Shown in pieces: positions 11,324 to 19,476 of a stretch of DNA of 64,000 nt. Position 1 is the first letter of the stretch; every line of letters starts with the position of its first letter. Location: assembly GCF_032340315.1 (NCBI RefSeq), contig NZ_CP135436.1, positions 1,323,501 through 1,387,500 of the forward strand. The letters are read 5' to 3'. The notes below the pieces were generated by a model. The model had not been told where the DNA came from. It ran no database searches and saw only the letters and a program-made list of their open reading frames with translations. Origin of the DNA: Streptococcus sp. DTU_2020_1001019_1_SI_AUS_MUR_006. GTDB lineage: Bacteria; Bacillota; Bacilli; Lactobacillales; Streptococcaceae. The translations under genes and the position numbers were made by a program.

Positions 11324-11477
11324 TATACTCAATGAAAATCAAAGAGCAAACTAGGAAGCTAGCCGCAGGCTGCTCAAAGCACTGCTTTGAGGTTGTAGAT
11401 AGAACTGACGAAGTCAGTAACATATATACGGTAAGGCGACGCTGACGTGGTTTGAATTTAATTTTCGAAGAGTATTA
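11324..11477 (-). repeat. BOX repeat element
   Basis: A BOX-type element of about 154 bp of pneumococcus and relatives. It runs from TATACTCAATGAAAATC to TTTTCGAAGAGTATTA. The internal palindromes CAAAGCACTGCTTTG and ACTGACGAAGTCAGT are present, with the boxA-like core ACGCTGACGTGGTTTGAA at the right. In the usual boxA-to-boxC sense it lies on the minus strand. It occupies most of the gap between topA and the DUF454 gene. Confidence 0.9.
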
Positions 11478-11490
11478 ACTAGGAGAAGTT

Positions 11491-11850
11491 ATGCGTATTA
11501 TCTATCTGATTATTGGATTTCTGTCATTAGCTCTGGCTATTGTTGGAGTTGTCTTGCCCTTGTTGCCCACGACTCCTTTTCTTTTGTTGTCTATTGCTTG
11601 TTTTTCCAGAAGTTCCAAGCGTTTTGAAGATTGGCTTTATCATACCAAACTTTATCAGACTTACGTGGCGGACTTTCGTGAGACCAAGTCTATTGCGCGT
11701 GAACGTAAGAAAAAAATTATTGTATCGATTTATATCTTGATGGGAATTTCCATTTATTTTGCGCCTCTTTTACCAGTCAAAATCGGTTTGGGATGTTTAA
11801 CCATCTTTATTACCTACTATCTTTTTAAGGTGATTCCTGATAAAGAATAA
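11491..11850 (+). CDS. DUF454 (YbaN-type) small membrane protein
   Basis: A 119-residue inner-membrane protein of unknown role. Two membrane regions are visible at the N-terminus (about 3-40, with the family signature VGVVLPLLPTTPFLLL and then FSRSSKRFEDWL) and two at the C-terminus (about 74-113), separated by a basic stretch RERKKK. The SD AGGAG lies at about 11481, immediately after the BOX element. It stands alone. Confidence 0.8.
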   Translation: MRIIYLIIGFLSLALAIVGVVLPLLPTTPFLLLSIACFSRSSKRFEDWLYHTKLYQTYVADFRETKSIARERKKKIIVSIYILMGISIYFAPLLPVKIGLGCLTIFITYYLFKVIPDKE

Positions 11851-11905
11851 CTTTAATAAGTAACGATTTTCCTTGATAAAAACAAAAACATATTCGAAAT
11901 AATAT

Positions 11906-11913
11906 GATATAAT
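11906..11913 (+). promoter_or_regulatory. cutC extended -10 promoter
   Basis: TGATATAAT provides a consensus -10 at 11908-11913 with an upstream TG. The -35 region is weak. Confidence 0.5.
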
Positions 11914-11943
11914 AAATTTAAAGTAATCTTCAAGGAGAATCAA

Positions 11944-12576
11944 ATGATTTACGAATTTTGTGCTGAAAATGTAACCTTGCTTGAAAAAGCTATGCAGGCA
12001 GGAGCTCGCCGTATCGAGCTCTGTGACAATCTAGCAGTTGGTGGAACAACTCCAAGCTACGGAGTGACCAAGGCAGCTGTGGAACTGGCTGCCGACTACG
12101 ATACGACCATTATGACTATGATTCGACCACGTGGTGGTGATTTTGTCTACAATGATTTAGAAATTGCCATCATGCTTGAGGATATTGTTCTAACTGCTCA
12201 AGCAGGAAGCCAAGGTGTCGTCTTCGGTGCCTTAACAGCTGATAAGAAGTTGGACAAGGTCAATCTTGAAAAATTGATTGCTGCATCTAAAGGTATGGAA
12301 ATTGTTTTCCATATGGCTTTTGATGAATTGAGCGACCAAGATCAGTTGGAAGCCATTGATTGGCTCAGCCAAGCTGGAGTGACACGCATCCTGACTCGTG
12401 CTGGTGTATCTGGCGACTCGTTAGAGAAACGCTTTGCTCACTATCACAAAATTTTAGAACACGCTGCAGGAAAGATTGAAATTTTACCTGGTGGAGGCAT
12501 TGACATGGACAACCGTCAAACCTTTATTGACCAACTGGGTGTGACACAATTACATGGAACTAAGGTCGTCTTTTAA
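11944..12576 (+). CDS. cutC: CutC family protein
   Basis: TIM-barrel protein of the CutC family, 210 residues, starting MIYEFCAENV and carrying the family motif GARRIELCDNLAVGGTTPSYG. Named for copper homeostasis, but its biochemical role remains uncertain in Gram-positives. SD AAGGAG lies at about 11931. A hairpin terminator lies between it and the next gene. Confidence 0.9.
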   Translation: MIYEFCAENVTLLEKAMQAGARRIELCDNLAVGGTTPSYGVTKAAVELAADYDTTIMTMIRPRGGDFVYNDLEIAIMLEDIVLTAQAGSQGVVFGALTADKKLDKVNLEKLIAASKGMEIVFHMAFDELSDQDQLEAIDWLSQAGVTRILTRAGVSGDSLEKRFAHYHKILEHAAGKIEILPGGGIDMDNRQTFIDQLGVTQLHGTKVVF

Positions 12577-12589
12577 TAAATAGAAAGGA

Positions 12590-12614
12590 ACTGCTAGCTT
12601 TTGGTAGCAGTTTT
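12590..12614 (+). terminator. Small terminator between cutC and the MmcQ-type gene
   Basis: ACTGCTA pairs with TAGCAGT, followed by TTT. The hairpin ends only nine bases before the next start codon, so it could also affect translation of that gene. Confidence 0.5.
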
Positions 12615-12619
12615 CGCTT

Positions 12620-13276
12620 ATGTTTGAAATTTTTAAAGCTTATCAGTTTAATAGTAAAAAGGCTAAAGAGTATGGATTTGTAGAAAATCAAGGCGTATGG
12701 AACCATAGTTCGACTATCTTGCACGGAGATTTTCTCATGAGAGTTATAGTTGTGGACGGAGACTTATCTTTTCAAGTTTTTGACAAGGAAACTGGTGATC
12801 TTTATCCTCAAGTTCACATGGAAAGTATGAGAGGTACTTTTGTTGGAACTGTTCGAGAGGCTTGTTTAGAAGTTCTTTATGACATTCGAAAGGCCTGTTT
12901 TGACGTGCAGGGATTTCTCTGTCCACAGACTAAGAGAATTATGGCAGTTGTTCAAGAAAAGTATGGAAATCAATTGGAATATCTATGGGAGAAATCCCCT
13001 GATACAGCTGTTTTGCGCCATGAGGACAATCAAAAGTGGTATGCTGTTTTGATGAGAATCTCTTGGGATAAGCTTGAAAAGGGGAGAGAAGGACTAGTGG
13101 AAGCAGTCAATCTCAAGCAGGATCAAGTATCTGATTTGTTGGTAAAAAAAGGGATTTATCCAGCCTTTCATATGAACAAGCGCTACTGGATTAGTGTGCC
13201 ACTTGATGACAGTTTATCAGATGAAGAGGTGCTAGAATTGATCGAAAAAAGTTGGAACTTGACCTTGAAAAAGTAA
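12620..13276 (+). CDS. MmcQ/YjbR family protein
   Basis: A 218-residue protein whose C-terminal half (about 120-218) matches the MmcQ/YjbR fold, with KWYAVLMRI, the NLKQD strand and YPAFHMNKRYWISVPLD. The N-terminal half (about 1-110), with the Cys-containing VREACLEVLYDIRKACF, is the extension common in streptococcal members. Family members are proposed to bind DNA but are poorly characterised. No SD is evident; the start lies just after a hairpin. Confidence 0.8.
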   Translation: MFEIFKAYQFNSKKAKEYGFVENQGVWNHSSTILHGDFLMRVIVVDGDLSFQVFDKETGDLYPQVHMESMRGTFVGTVREACLEVLYDIRKACFDVQGFLCPQTKRIMAVVQEKYGNQLEYLWEKSPDTAVLRHEDNQKWYAVLMRISWDKLEKGREGLVEAVNLKQDQVSDLLVKKGIYPAFHMNKRYWISVPLDDSLSDEEVLELIEKSWNLTLKK

Positions 13277-13333
13277 TTAGATTTACTTGATTTTTCAAAT
13301 ACTTTCAATTAGCAAAATATTCTTTACTGAAGA

Positions 13334-13348
13334 AATTTTCAGAAAATA
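13334..13348 (+). promoter_or_regulatory. CodY-like box upstream of the leu promoter
   Basis: AATTTTCAGAAAATA matches 14 of 15 positions of the CodY consensus and lies 12 bp upstream of the -35. CodY control of leucine synthesis is established in related Gram-positives; here it is inferred from the motif. Confidence 0.65.
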
Positions 13349-13360
13349 TTGGATTTTTTC

Positions 13361-13389
13361 TTGACATGTGTTTTTTCCTATGCTAAAAT
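13361..13389 (+). promoter_or_regulatory. leu operon promoter
   Basis: TTGACA, a 17-bp spacer and TAAAAT, about 36 bp before the leader peptide start. Confidence 0.85.
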
Positions 13390-13425
13390 ACTAAACAAGA
13401 TATCAAACGAAGGAGAAAGTCAAAC

Positions 13426-13479
13426 ATGAAAACAGCTAAGTTTAATCAATTTGCTTTGTTGTTGAGGTACTCGGACTAG
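13426..13479 (+). CDS. leuL: leu leader peptide
   Basis: A 17-residue leader, MKTAKFNQFALLLRYSD, with SD AAGGAG at about 13409 and three consecutive leucine codons (TTG TTG TTG). Its stop codon falls inside the first hairpin of the leader RNA, the standard layout for ribosome-mediated attenuation by charged tRNA-Leu. Confidence 0.85.
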   Translation: MKTAKFNQFALLLRYSD

Positions 13480-13561
13480 TGCAAAAGCATTAGTCCTGTT
13501 TGGCTTACCAAGCGGGAGTAAATCAACATCTCGCTTGGAACTCCGAGCGAGATGTTTTTTT
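13472..13561 (+). promoter_or_regulatory. leu operon attenuator
   Basis: Three competing structures are visible. A 1:2 hairpin GGACTAGTGC/GCATTAGTCC overlaps the leader stop codon. An antiterminator pairs CCAAGCGGGAG (about 13508) with CTCGCTTGG (about 13530). The terminator AACATCTCGCT/AGCGAGATGTT is a perfect 11-bp stem (13525-13555) followed by a T-run. Ribosome stalling at the Leu codons would favour the antiterminator. Confidence 0.8.
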
Positions 13562-13590
13562 AAAACCGAATTTAGAAAAGGGGAAATCTT

Positions 13591-15153
13591 ATGAGAACAG
13601 TTGAATTTCTAGATACTAGCCTTCGAGATGGTGAGCAGACACCAGGTGTTAATTTTTCGATCAAGGAAAAGATTGCCATTGCAAGACAATTGGAAAAATG
13701 GGGAATTTCGGCAATTGAAGCTGGTTTTCCAGCAGCTAGTCCAGACTCATTTACTGCAGTTCAGGAAATCGCAAAAGTTTTGAAGAAAACAGCGGTGACT
13801 GGTTTAGCTCGCTCTGTTAAATCAGATATTGACGCTTGTTATGAAGCACTGAAGGATGCTAAGTATCCACAAATCCATGTTTTTATCGCTACTAGTCCTA
13901 TTCATCGTGAATTTAAGTTGAATAAAAGCAAAGAGGAAATATTGGAAGCTATTAAAGAGCATGTTTCCTATGCACGGAGTAAATTTGAAGTGGTAGAATT
14001 CTCTCCTGAAGATGCGACTAGAACTGAGCTGGATTTCCTCTTACAAGTCGTTCAAACAGCGGTAGACGCAGGTGCAACCTATATCAATATTCCTGACACG
14101 GTTGGTTTTACCACACCAGAGGAATATGGGAATATCTTTAAGTATCTGATTGACAATGTTAAAACCGACCGTCAGATTATCTATTCGCCTCACTGTCACG
14201 ATGACCTTGGAATGGCAGTTGCAAATAGCCTTGCTGCTGTTAAGAATGGTGCGGGGCGTGTTGAAGGAACCATTAATGGTATTGGAGAACGAGCTGGGAA
14301 TGCTGCTTTAGAAGAAATAGCGGTGGCCCTCAATATTCGCCAAGATTATTACCAAGCAGAGACAAGTATTGTCCTAAACGAAACGATTAATACGTCTGAA
14401 ATGGTTTCTCGTTTCTCAGGAATTCCAGTTCCAAAAAACAAGGCGGTTGTTGGAGGAAATGCCTTCTCTCACGAATCAGGTATTCACCAAGACGGTGTTC
14501 TTAAAAATCCTCTCACTTATGAAATCATCACACCTGAATTGGTTGGTGTCAAGAGTAATAGTCTTCCGCTCGGTAAATTGTCTGGTCACCATGCCTTTGT
14601 AGAAAAACTGAGAGACTTAGCCCTAGATTTTACAGACGAAGACATCAAACCACTTTTTGCTAAGTTCAAGGCCTTGGCAGACAAGAAGCAAGAAATCACA
14701 GATGCTGATATTCGAGCTCTGGTAGCTGGCACCATGGTTGAAAATCCAGAAGGCTTTCACTTTGATGACTTGCAACTTCAAACCCATTCTGAAAATGATA
14801 TTGAAGCGACAGTTAGATTAGCTAATTTTGATGGTGAGAAAGTTGAATTTAATGCAACAGGTCAAGGCTCTGTTGAAGCTATTTTCAATGCTATTGATAA
14901 ATTCTTTAATCAATCTGTTCGCTTGGTATCCTATACGATTGATGCGGTAACGGATGGGATTGATGCCCAGGCACGTGTATTGGTCACTGTTGAAAACAGA
15001 GATACAGAGACTATCTTTAACGCAGCTGGACTTGATTTCGATGTGTTGAAGGCTTCGGCTATTGCCTACATTAATGCCAATACCTTTGTTCAAAAAGAAA
15101 ATGCTGGTGAGATGGGAACAACAGTTTCCTATCGCGACATGCCTACCGTATAA
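13591..15153 (+). CDS. leuA: 2-isopropylmalate synthase
   Basis: Condenses acetyl-CoA with 2-oxoisovalerate, the first committed step of leucine synthesis. The 520 residues include the HMGL-type TIM barrel starting with EFLDTSLRDGEQTPGVNFS, a metal-binding SPHCHDDLGMA region, and a C-terminal regulatory domain (about 390-520) for leucine feedback. Length is normal and the frame intact. SD AAAGGGG lies at about 13577. First structural gene of the leu operon, 11 bp before leuB. Confidence 0.96.
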   Translation: MRTVEFLDTSLRDGEQTPGVNFSIKEKIAIARQLEKWGISAIEAGFPAASPDSFTAVQEIAKVLKKTAVTGLARSVKSDIDACYEALKDAKYPQIHVFIATSPIHREFKLNKSKEEILEAIKEHVSYARSKFEVVEFSPEDATRTELDFLLQVVQTAVDAGATYINIPDTVGFTTPEEYGNIFKYLIDNVKTDRQIIYSPHCHDDLGMAVANSLAAVKNGAGRVEGTINGIGERAGNAALEEIAVALNIRQDYYQAETSIVLNETINTSEMVSRFSGIPVPKNKAVVGGNAFSHESGIHQDGVLKNPLTYEIITPELVGVKSNSLPLGKLSGHHAFVEKLRDLALDFTDEDIKPLFAKFKALADKKQEITDADIRALVAGTMVENPEGFHFDDLQLQTHSENDIEATVRLANFDGEKVEFNATGQGSVEAIFNAIDKFFNQSVRLVSYTIDAVTDGIDAQARVLVTVENRDTETIFNAAGLDFDVLKASAIAYINANTFVQKENAGEMGTTVSYRDMPTV

Positions 15154-15164
15154 AGGAGAAAGCT

Positions 15165-16202
15165 ATGACAAGAAAAATAGTTGCCCTAGCAGGTGATGGT
15201 ATAGGCCCAGAAATCATGGAAGCTGGTTTAGAAGTTTTGGAGGCTCTAGCTGAAAAAACAGGTTTTGACTATGAGATTGACAGACGACCTTTTGGAGGGG
15301 CGGGTATTGATGTTGCAGGACATCCCTTGCCAGACGAAACGCTCAAGGCTTCTAGAGAAGCGGATGCTATTCTACTCGCTGCAATCGGTAGTCCTCAGTA
15401 TGATGATGCTCCATTTCGACCCGAACAAGGGCTTCTGGCCCTCCGAAAGGAACTCAATCTCTATGCCAATATTCGCCCGGTTAAAATCTTTGAGAGTCTC
15501 AAGCATTTGTCACCTCTGAAGCCAGAACGAATAACTGGTGTTGACTTTGTGGTAGTGCGTGAGTTGACAGGTGGGATTTACTTTGGAGATCATATCCTTG
15601 AAGAGAAATCGGCACGTGATATCAACGATTATAGCTATGAGGAAGTAGAACGGATTATACGTAAGGCTTTTGAAATTGCAAGAAGTCGGAGAAAAATCCT
15701 TACCAGTATTGATAAGCAAAATGTTTTGGCAACATCAAAACTCTGGCGGAGAGTTGCTGATGAAGTCGCAAAAGATTTTCCAGATGTAACCTTGGAACAC
15801 CAGTTGGTCGACTCAGCTGCCATGCTCATGATTACAAATCCAGCCAAGTTTGATGTTATCGTAACAGAGAATCTTTTCGGAGATATCTTATCTGATGAAT
15901 CAAGCGTTCTATCTGGTACACTCGGGGTTATGCCATCAGCCAGCCACTCTGAAGATGGTCCGAGTCTCTATGAACCGATTCACGGTTCGGCGCCTGATAT
16001 AGCAGGCCTAGGAATCGCCAACCCTATTTCTATGATTTTATCAGTTGCTATGATGTTGCGAGATAGTTTTGGGCGATATGAGGATGCTAAACGTATCGAA
16101 GATGCAGTTGAAGCAACTTTAGGTGCCGGAATTTTAACGAGAGATATAGGAGGACAGGCTTCGACCAAGGAAATGACGGAAGCCATTATCGCAAGACTAT
16201 GA
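15165..16202 (+). CDS. leuB: 3-isopropylmalate dehydrogenase
   Basis: Oxidatively decarboxylates 3-isopropylmalate to 2-oxoisocaproate with NAD. The 345 residues carry ALAGDGIGPEIM at the N-terminus and the signature NLFGDILSDESSVLSGTLG with metal-binding Asp residues. SD AAAGGAG lies at about 15152. Its stop overlaps the start of the DUF1294 gene by ATGA, so the small membrane gene is translationally coupled. Confidence 0.96.
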   Translation: MTRKIVALAGDGIGPEIMEAGLEVLEALAEKTGFDYEIDRRPFGGAGIDVAGHPLPDETLKASREADAILLAAIGSPQYDDAPFRPEQGLLALRKELNLYANIRPVKIFESLKHLSPLKPERITGVDFVVVRELTGGIYFGDHILEEKSARDINDYSYEEVERIIRKAFEIARSRRKILTSIDKQNVLATSKLWRRVADEVAKDFPDVTLEHQLVDSAAMLMITNPAKFDVIVTENLFGDILSDESSVLSGTLGVMPSASHSEDGPSLYEPIHGSAPDIAGLGIANPISMILSVAMMLRDSFGRYEDAKRIEDAVEATLGAGILTRDIGGQASTKEMTEAIIARL

Positions 16203-16468
16203 AACTAAACGAAGGAATTACTTTTACCCTCCTGATTTGGAATCTCATCATTTTCTTGATATATGGCATTGACAAATTTAAGGCAAGAAGAGATGCTTGG
16301 CGAATACCTGAAAAATATTTATTATCATTTGCATTCTTATGTGGTGGCTTTGGTGCTTGGTTGGCAGGAATCGTTTTTCATCACAAGACTAGAAAATGGT
16401 ATTTTAAAACAGTTTGGTTCCTAGGAATAGTGACTACACTAGTAGCTTTGTATTTGATATGGAGGTAA
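16199..16468 (+). CDS. DUF1294 membrane protein inside the leu operon
   Basis: An 89-residue protein with three hydrophobic segments (about 7-23, 42-60 and 70-87) and the DUF1294 signatures YGIDKFKARRDAWRIPE and GGFGAWLAG followed by HKTRKWYF. Function is unknown. Embedded between leuB (4-bp overlap) and leuC (3-bp gap) and clearly co-transcribed. Pneumococcal leu loci carry a similar gene as I recall, so the position looks conserved. Confidence 0.85.
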   Translation: MKLNEGITFTLLIWNLIIFLIYGIDKFKARRDAWRIPEKYLLSFAFLCGGFGAWLAGIVFHHKTRKWYFKTVWFLGIVTTLVALYLIWR

Positions 16469-16471
16469 TGA

Positions 16472-17854
16472 ATGGCAGGAAAGTCGATTTTTGATAAATT
16501 ATGGGACCTCCATGTGATCACAGGAGAAGAGGGACAACCTCAACTCATGTATGTGGATCAGCACTACATCCATGAAGTGACCAGTCCTCAAGCTTTTCAA
16601 GGATTACGAGATGCAGGGCGTAGATTGAGAAGACCGGATTTAACATTTGGCACTTTTGACCACAATGTCCCGACGGTCAATATCTACGATATTCGAGATG
16701 TAATTTCCAAGGCGCAAATTGATAAGTTAGCTGAAAATGTTGAGGAGTTTGGGATTGAACATGCGGCCCACGGTTCTGAAAAACAGGGAATCGTGCACAT
16801 GGTAGGTCCAGAAACAGGAAGAACTCAACCAGGAAAATTCATTGTCTGTGGAGATAGCCATACGGCAACCCATGGAGCTTTTGGAGCCATCGCCTTTGGG
16901 ATTGGGACTAGTGAGGTTGAGCATGTCTTCGCTACCCAGACCCTCTGGCAGGTTAAACCTAAGAAAATGTTGGTTGAATTCACTGGAGTTCCTCAAAAAG
17001 GAGTTTATTCCAAGGATTTCATTTTAGCCTTGATTGCCAAGTACGGCGTTGCTTGTGGTGTTGGATACGTGGTTGAATATCGTGGACAAGCTATTGATGC
17101 ACTGAGCATGGAAGAGCGAATGACCATCTGCAATATGTCCATCGAGTTTGGTTCTAAGATGGGAATCATGAATCCGGATCAAACTACCTATGATTATCTC
17201 AAGGGACGGGAATGTGTTCCAGAGGACTTCGAAGAGGCAGTGTTGGATTGGAAAACAATTGTCAGTGATGAGGATGCCGTTTACGATAAGGTTATCCGAA
17301 TGGATGTCTCAGACCTTGCTCCTATGGTGACCTGGGGGACCAACCCTGCTATGGGGGTTGACTTTGATTCTAGCTTCCCAGAAATTAAGGATATGAATGA
17401 TGAACGAGCCTACAATTATATGGATTTGGAACCAGGTCAAAAGCCAGCAGATATTGAACTAGGTTATATCTTTATCGGCTCTTGTACAAATGCTCGTCTC
17501 AGCGACTTGCAACTGGCTGCGCGATTTGTCAAAGGAAAGAAAATAGCCCCTAATCTAAAAGCAATCGTGGTTCCAGGCTCTCGTCCTGTCAAACGAGCTG
17601 CTGAGAAGTTGGGCTTGGACAAGGTTTTCCTAGATGCTGGCTTTGAGTGGAGAGACCCGGGTTGCTCCATGTGCCTAGGGATGAATCCTGACAAGGTACC
17701 TGATGGTGTCCACTGCGCCTCAACCAGCAACCGTAACTTTGAAGACAGACAAGGATTTGGTGCAAAAACCCATCTTTGCAGTCCAGCCATGGCAGCTGCG
17801 GCAGCTATCGCAGGGCGATTCGTAGATGTTCGGCAAATGCCAGAAGCCCAGTAA
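16472..17854 (+). CDS. leuC: 3-isopropylmalate dehydratase large subunit
   Basis: Aconitase-family large subunit that isomerises 2- to 3-isopropylmalate with LeuD. The 460 residues include [23 protein letters not shown] and the 4Fe-4S ligands in [10 protein letters not shown] and [18 protein letters not shown] lies at about 16460. Followed by leuD after 9 bp. Confidence 0.96.
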   Translation: MAGKSIFDKLWDLHVITGEEGQPQLMYVDQHYIHEVTSPQAFQGLRDAGRRLRRPDLTFGTFDHNVPTVNIYDIRDVISKAQIDKLAENVEEFGIEHAAHGSEKQGIVHMVGPETGRTQPGKFIVCGDSHTATHGAFGAIAFGIGTSEVEHVFATQTLWQVKPKKMLVEFTGVPQKGVYSKDFILALIAKYGVACGVGYVVEYRGQAIDALSMEERMTICNMSIEFGSKMGIMNPDQTTYDYLKGRECVPEDFEEAVLDWKTIVSDEDAVYDKVIRMDVSDLAPMVTWGTNPAMGVDFDSSFPEIKDMNDERAYNYMDLEPGQKPADIELGYIFIGSCTNARLSDLQLAARFVKGKKIAPNLKAIVVPGSRPVKRAAEKLGLDKVFLDAGFEWRDPGCSMCLGMNPDKVPDGVHCASTSNRNFEDRQGFGAKTHLCSPAMAAAAAIAGRFVDVRQMPEAQ

Positions 17855-17863
17855 GGAGAGGAT

Positions 17864-18457
17864 ATGGAGAAATTTACAGTTTATACGGGAACGACCGTTC
17901 CTCTTATGAATGATAATATCGACACCGACCAAATCCTACCCAAGCAGTTTCTCAAGTTAATTGATAAAAAAGGCTTTGGTAAGTACCTCATGTATGCTTG
18001 GAGATATTTGGACGATAAGTATACTGAGGATCCAGACTTTGTCTTTAACCGACCTGAATATCGGAAAGCTAGTATTCTCATCTCAGGGGATAACTTTGGG
18101 GCAGGGTCTTCGAGGGAACACGCAGCTTGGGCTCTAGCTGACTATGGTTTTAAGGTCGTGATTGCGGGGTCTTTTGGGGATATTCATTACAATAATGAAC
18201 TCAATAATGGAATGTTGCCAATTGTTCAGCCCAGAGAGGTTAGAGAGAAACTAGCCAACTTGAAACCAAGCGACCAGGTAACTGTGGACTTGGAACAACA
18301 AAAAATCATTTCACCAGTTGGGGAATTCACTTTCGAAATTGATAGCGAATGGAAACACAAGCTCTTAAATGGTTTGGATGATATCGGTATTACCATGCAG
18401 TACGAAGATTTGATTGCTGCTTATGAAAAACAACGCCCAGCCTATTGGCAGGATTAG
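17864..18457 (+). CDS. leuD: 3-isopropylmalate dehydratase small subunit
   Basis: Swivel-domain subunit of isopropylmalate isomerase, 197 residues. The motifs [16 protein letters not shown] and [17 protein letters not shown] are visible. SD AAGGAGAGG overlaps the end of leuC. It completes the leucine branch; ilv genes are not in the window. Confidence 0.96.
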   Translation: MEKFTVYTGTTVPLMNDNIDTDQILPKQFLKLIDKKGFGKYLMYAWRYLDDKYTEDPDFVFNRPEYRKASILISGDNFGAGSSREHAAWALADYGFKVVIAGSFGDIHYNNELNNGMLPIVQPREVREKLANLKPSDQVTVDLEQQKIISPVGEFTFEIDSEWKHKLLNGLDDIGITMQYEDLIAAYEKQRPAYWQD

Positions 18458-18484
18458 AATAAATATAGAAAAGGAAATAGAACT

Positions 18485-19264
18485 ATGACAAAACACATTC
18501 AATGGGACGGAACACTTTCACAAGAAGGCTACGACATTTTAAAAGGTGAGGGCGGATGTATCGTTTGTCCTACTAAAGTCGGTTACATTATCATGACTAG
18601 TGACAAGGCTGGACTTGAACGTAAGTTTGAAGCCAAAGAACGTAACCGTAACAAACCAGGTGTTGTTCTCTGTGGTAGCATGGATGAGCTTCGCGCTTTA
18701 GCACAACTCAATCCAGAAATTGAAACCTTCTACCAAAAACATTGGGACGAAGACATTCTCCTTGGTTGTATTCTTCCTTGGAAACCAGAAGCTTTTGAAA
18801 AATTGAAAGCATACGGTGATGGACGTGAGGAACTCATGACTGACGTTCGTGGAACGAGTTGTTTTGTCATCAAGTTTGGTAAAGCTGGTGAACAGTTGGC
18901 TGCTAAACTTTGGGAAGAAGGCAAGATGGTCTACGCTTCATCAGCTAACCCGTCTGGAAAAGGAAATCGTGGTAAGGTGGAAGGAATCGGTCAACGTATC
19001 GAAGGAGCAGTGGATCTTGTCATTGAAGCAGACGACTATGTTGCTTCAATCCAACCTGACAAAACAATCGAAACTCGCTACGAGCAAGGTGTGATGGTAT
19101 CTATGGTTGATAAAGACGGCAAGCTTATTCCAGAACAAGGAGGAGCGCGCTCAACATCACCAGCACCAGTTGTGATCCGTAAAGGACTTGACATCGATAA
19201 AATCATGATGCATCTGTCAGACACCTTTAACTCATGGGACTACCGTCAAGGGGAGTATTATTAA
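18485..19264 (+). CDS. Sua5/YrdC domain protein
   Basis: A 259-residue protein with a YrdC-type domain: the N-terminal stretch GGCIVCPTKVGYIIMTSD, then KERNRNKPGVVLC, and the Ser/Asn loop VYASSANPSGKGNRG. The family makes threonylcarbamoyl-adenylate for the t6A37 tRNA modification. This member is divergent, and whether it is the cell's main TsaC/Sua5 cannot be judged here. SD AAAAGGA lies at about 18470. It could be read from the leu promoter (27-bp gap), although its role is unrelated. A terminator follows. Confidence 0.8.
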   Translation: MTKHIQWDGTLSQEGYDILKGEGGCIVCPTKVGYIIMTSDKAGLERKFEAKERNRNKPGVVLCGSMDELRALAQLNPEIETFYQKHWDEDILLGCILPWKPEAFEKLKAYGDGREELMTDVRGTSCFVIKFGKAGEQLAAKLWEEGKMVYASSANPSGKGNRGKVEGIGQRIEGAVDLVIEADDYVASIQPDKTIETRYEQGVMVSMVDKDGKLIPEQGGARSTSPAPVVIRKGLDIDKIMMHLSDTFNSWDYRQGEYY

Positions 19265-19274
19265 TATTGAAAAG

Positions 19275-19325
19275 AAGTCTAGTGTTAAGAGACATTGAAG
19301 CTCCTAACGCTGGGCTTTTTCTTTA
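19275..19325 (+). terminator. Terminator after the Sua5/YrdC gene
   Basis: AAGTCTAGTGTTAAGAG pairs imperfectly with CTCCTAACGCTGGGCTT, followed by T-rich sequence. Confidence 0.75.
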
Positions 19326-19388
19326 GAAATTCTTTTCATTTTTTGATAGATATGATATGCTAGATGCAGAATATATTAATAGAATGTA

Positions 19389-19426
19389 GTTTCGTTCAAA
19401 GTAAAATATCTTACTTTGAACGAAAC
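19389..19426. promoter_or_regulatory. 16-bp perfect palindrome before mcrBC
   Basis: GTTTCGTTCAAAGTAA and its exact reverse complement are separated by six bases (AATATC). The right arm ends three bases before a consensus -10 (TATAAT, 19430-19435), so the palindrome covers the -35 region. No T-run follows it, which argues for an operator or mRNA-independent role rather than a terminator. The regulator is unknown. Confidence 0.6.
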
Positions 19427-19429
19427 AAA

Positions 19430-19435
19430 TATAAT
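19430..19435 (+). promoter_or_regulatory. mcrBC -10 element
   Basis: Consensus TATAAT about 40 bp upstream of the mcrB start. No good -35 is visible because that region is taken up by the palindrome. Confidence 0.5.
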
Positions 19436-19476
19436 TTAAGTCTAACAATAAATTTTTAATAAGCAAGGAAAACACA

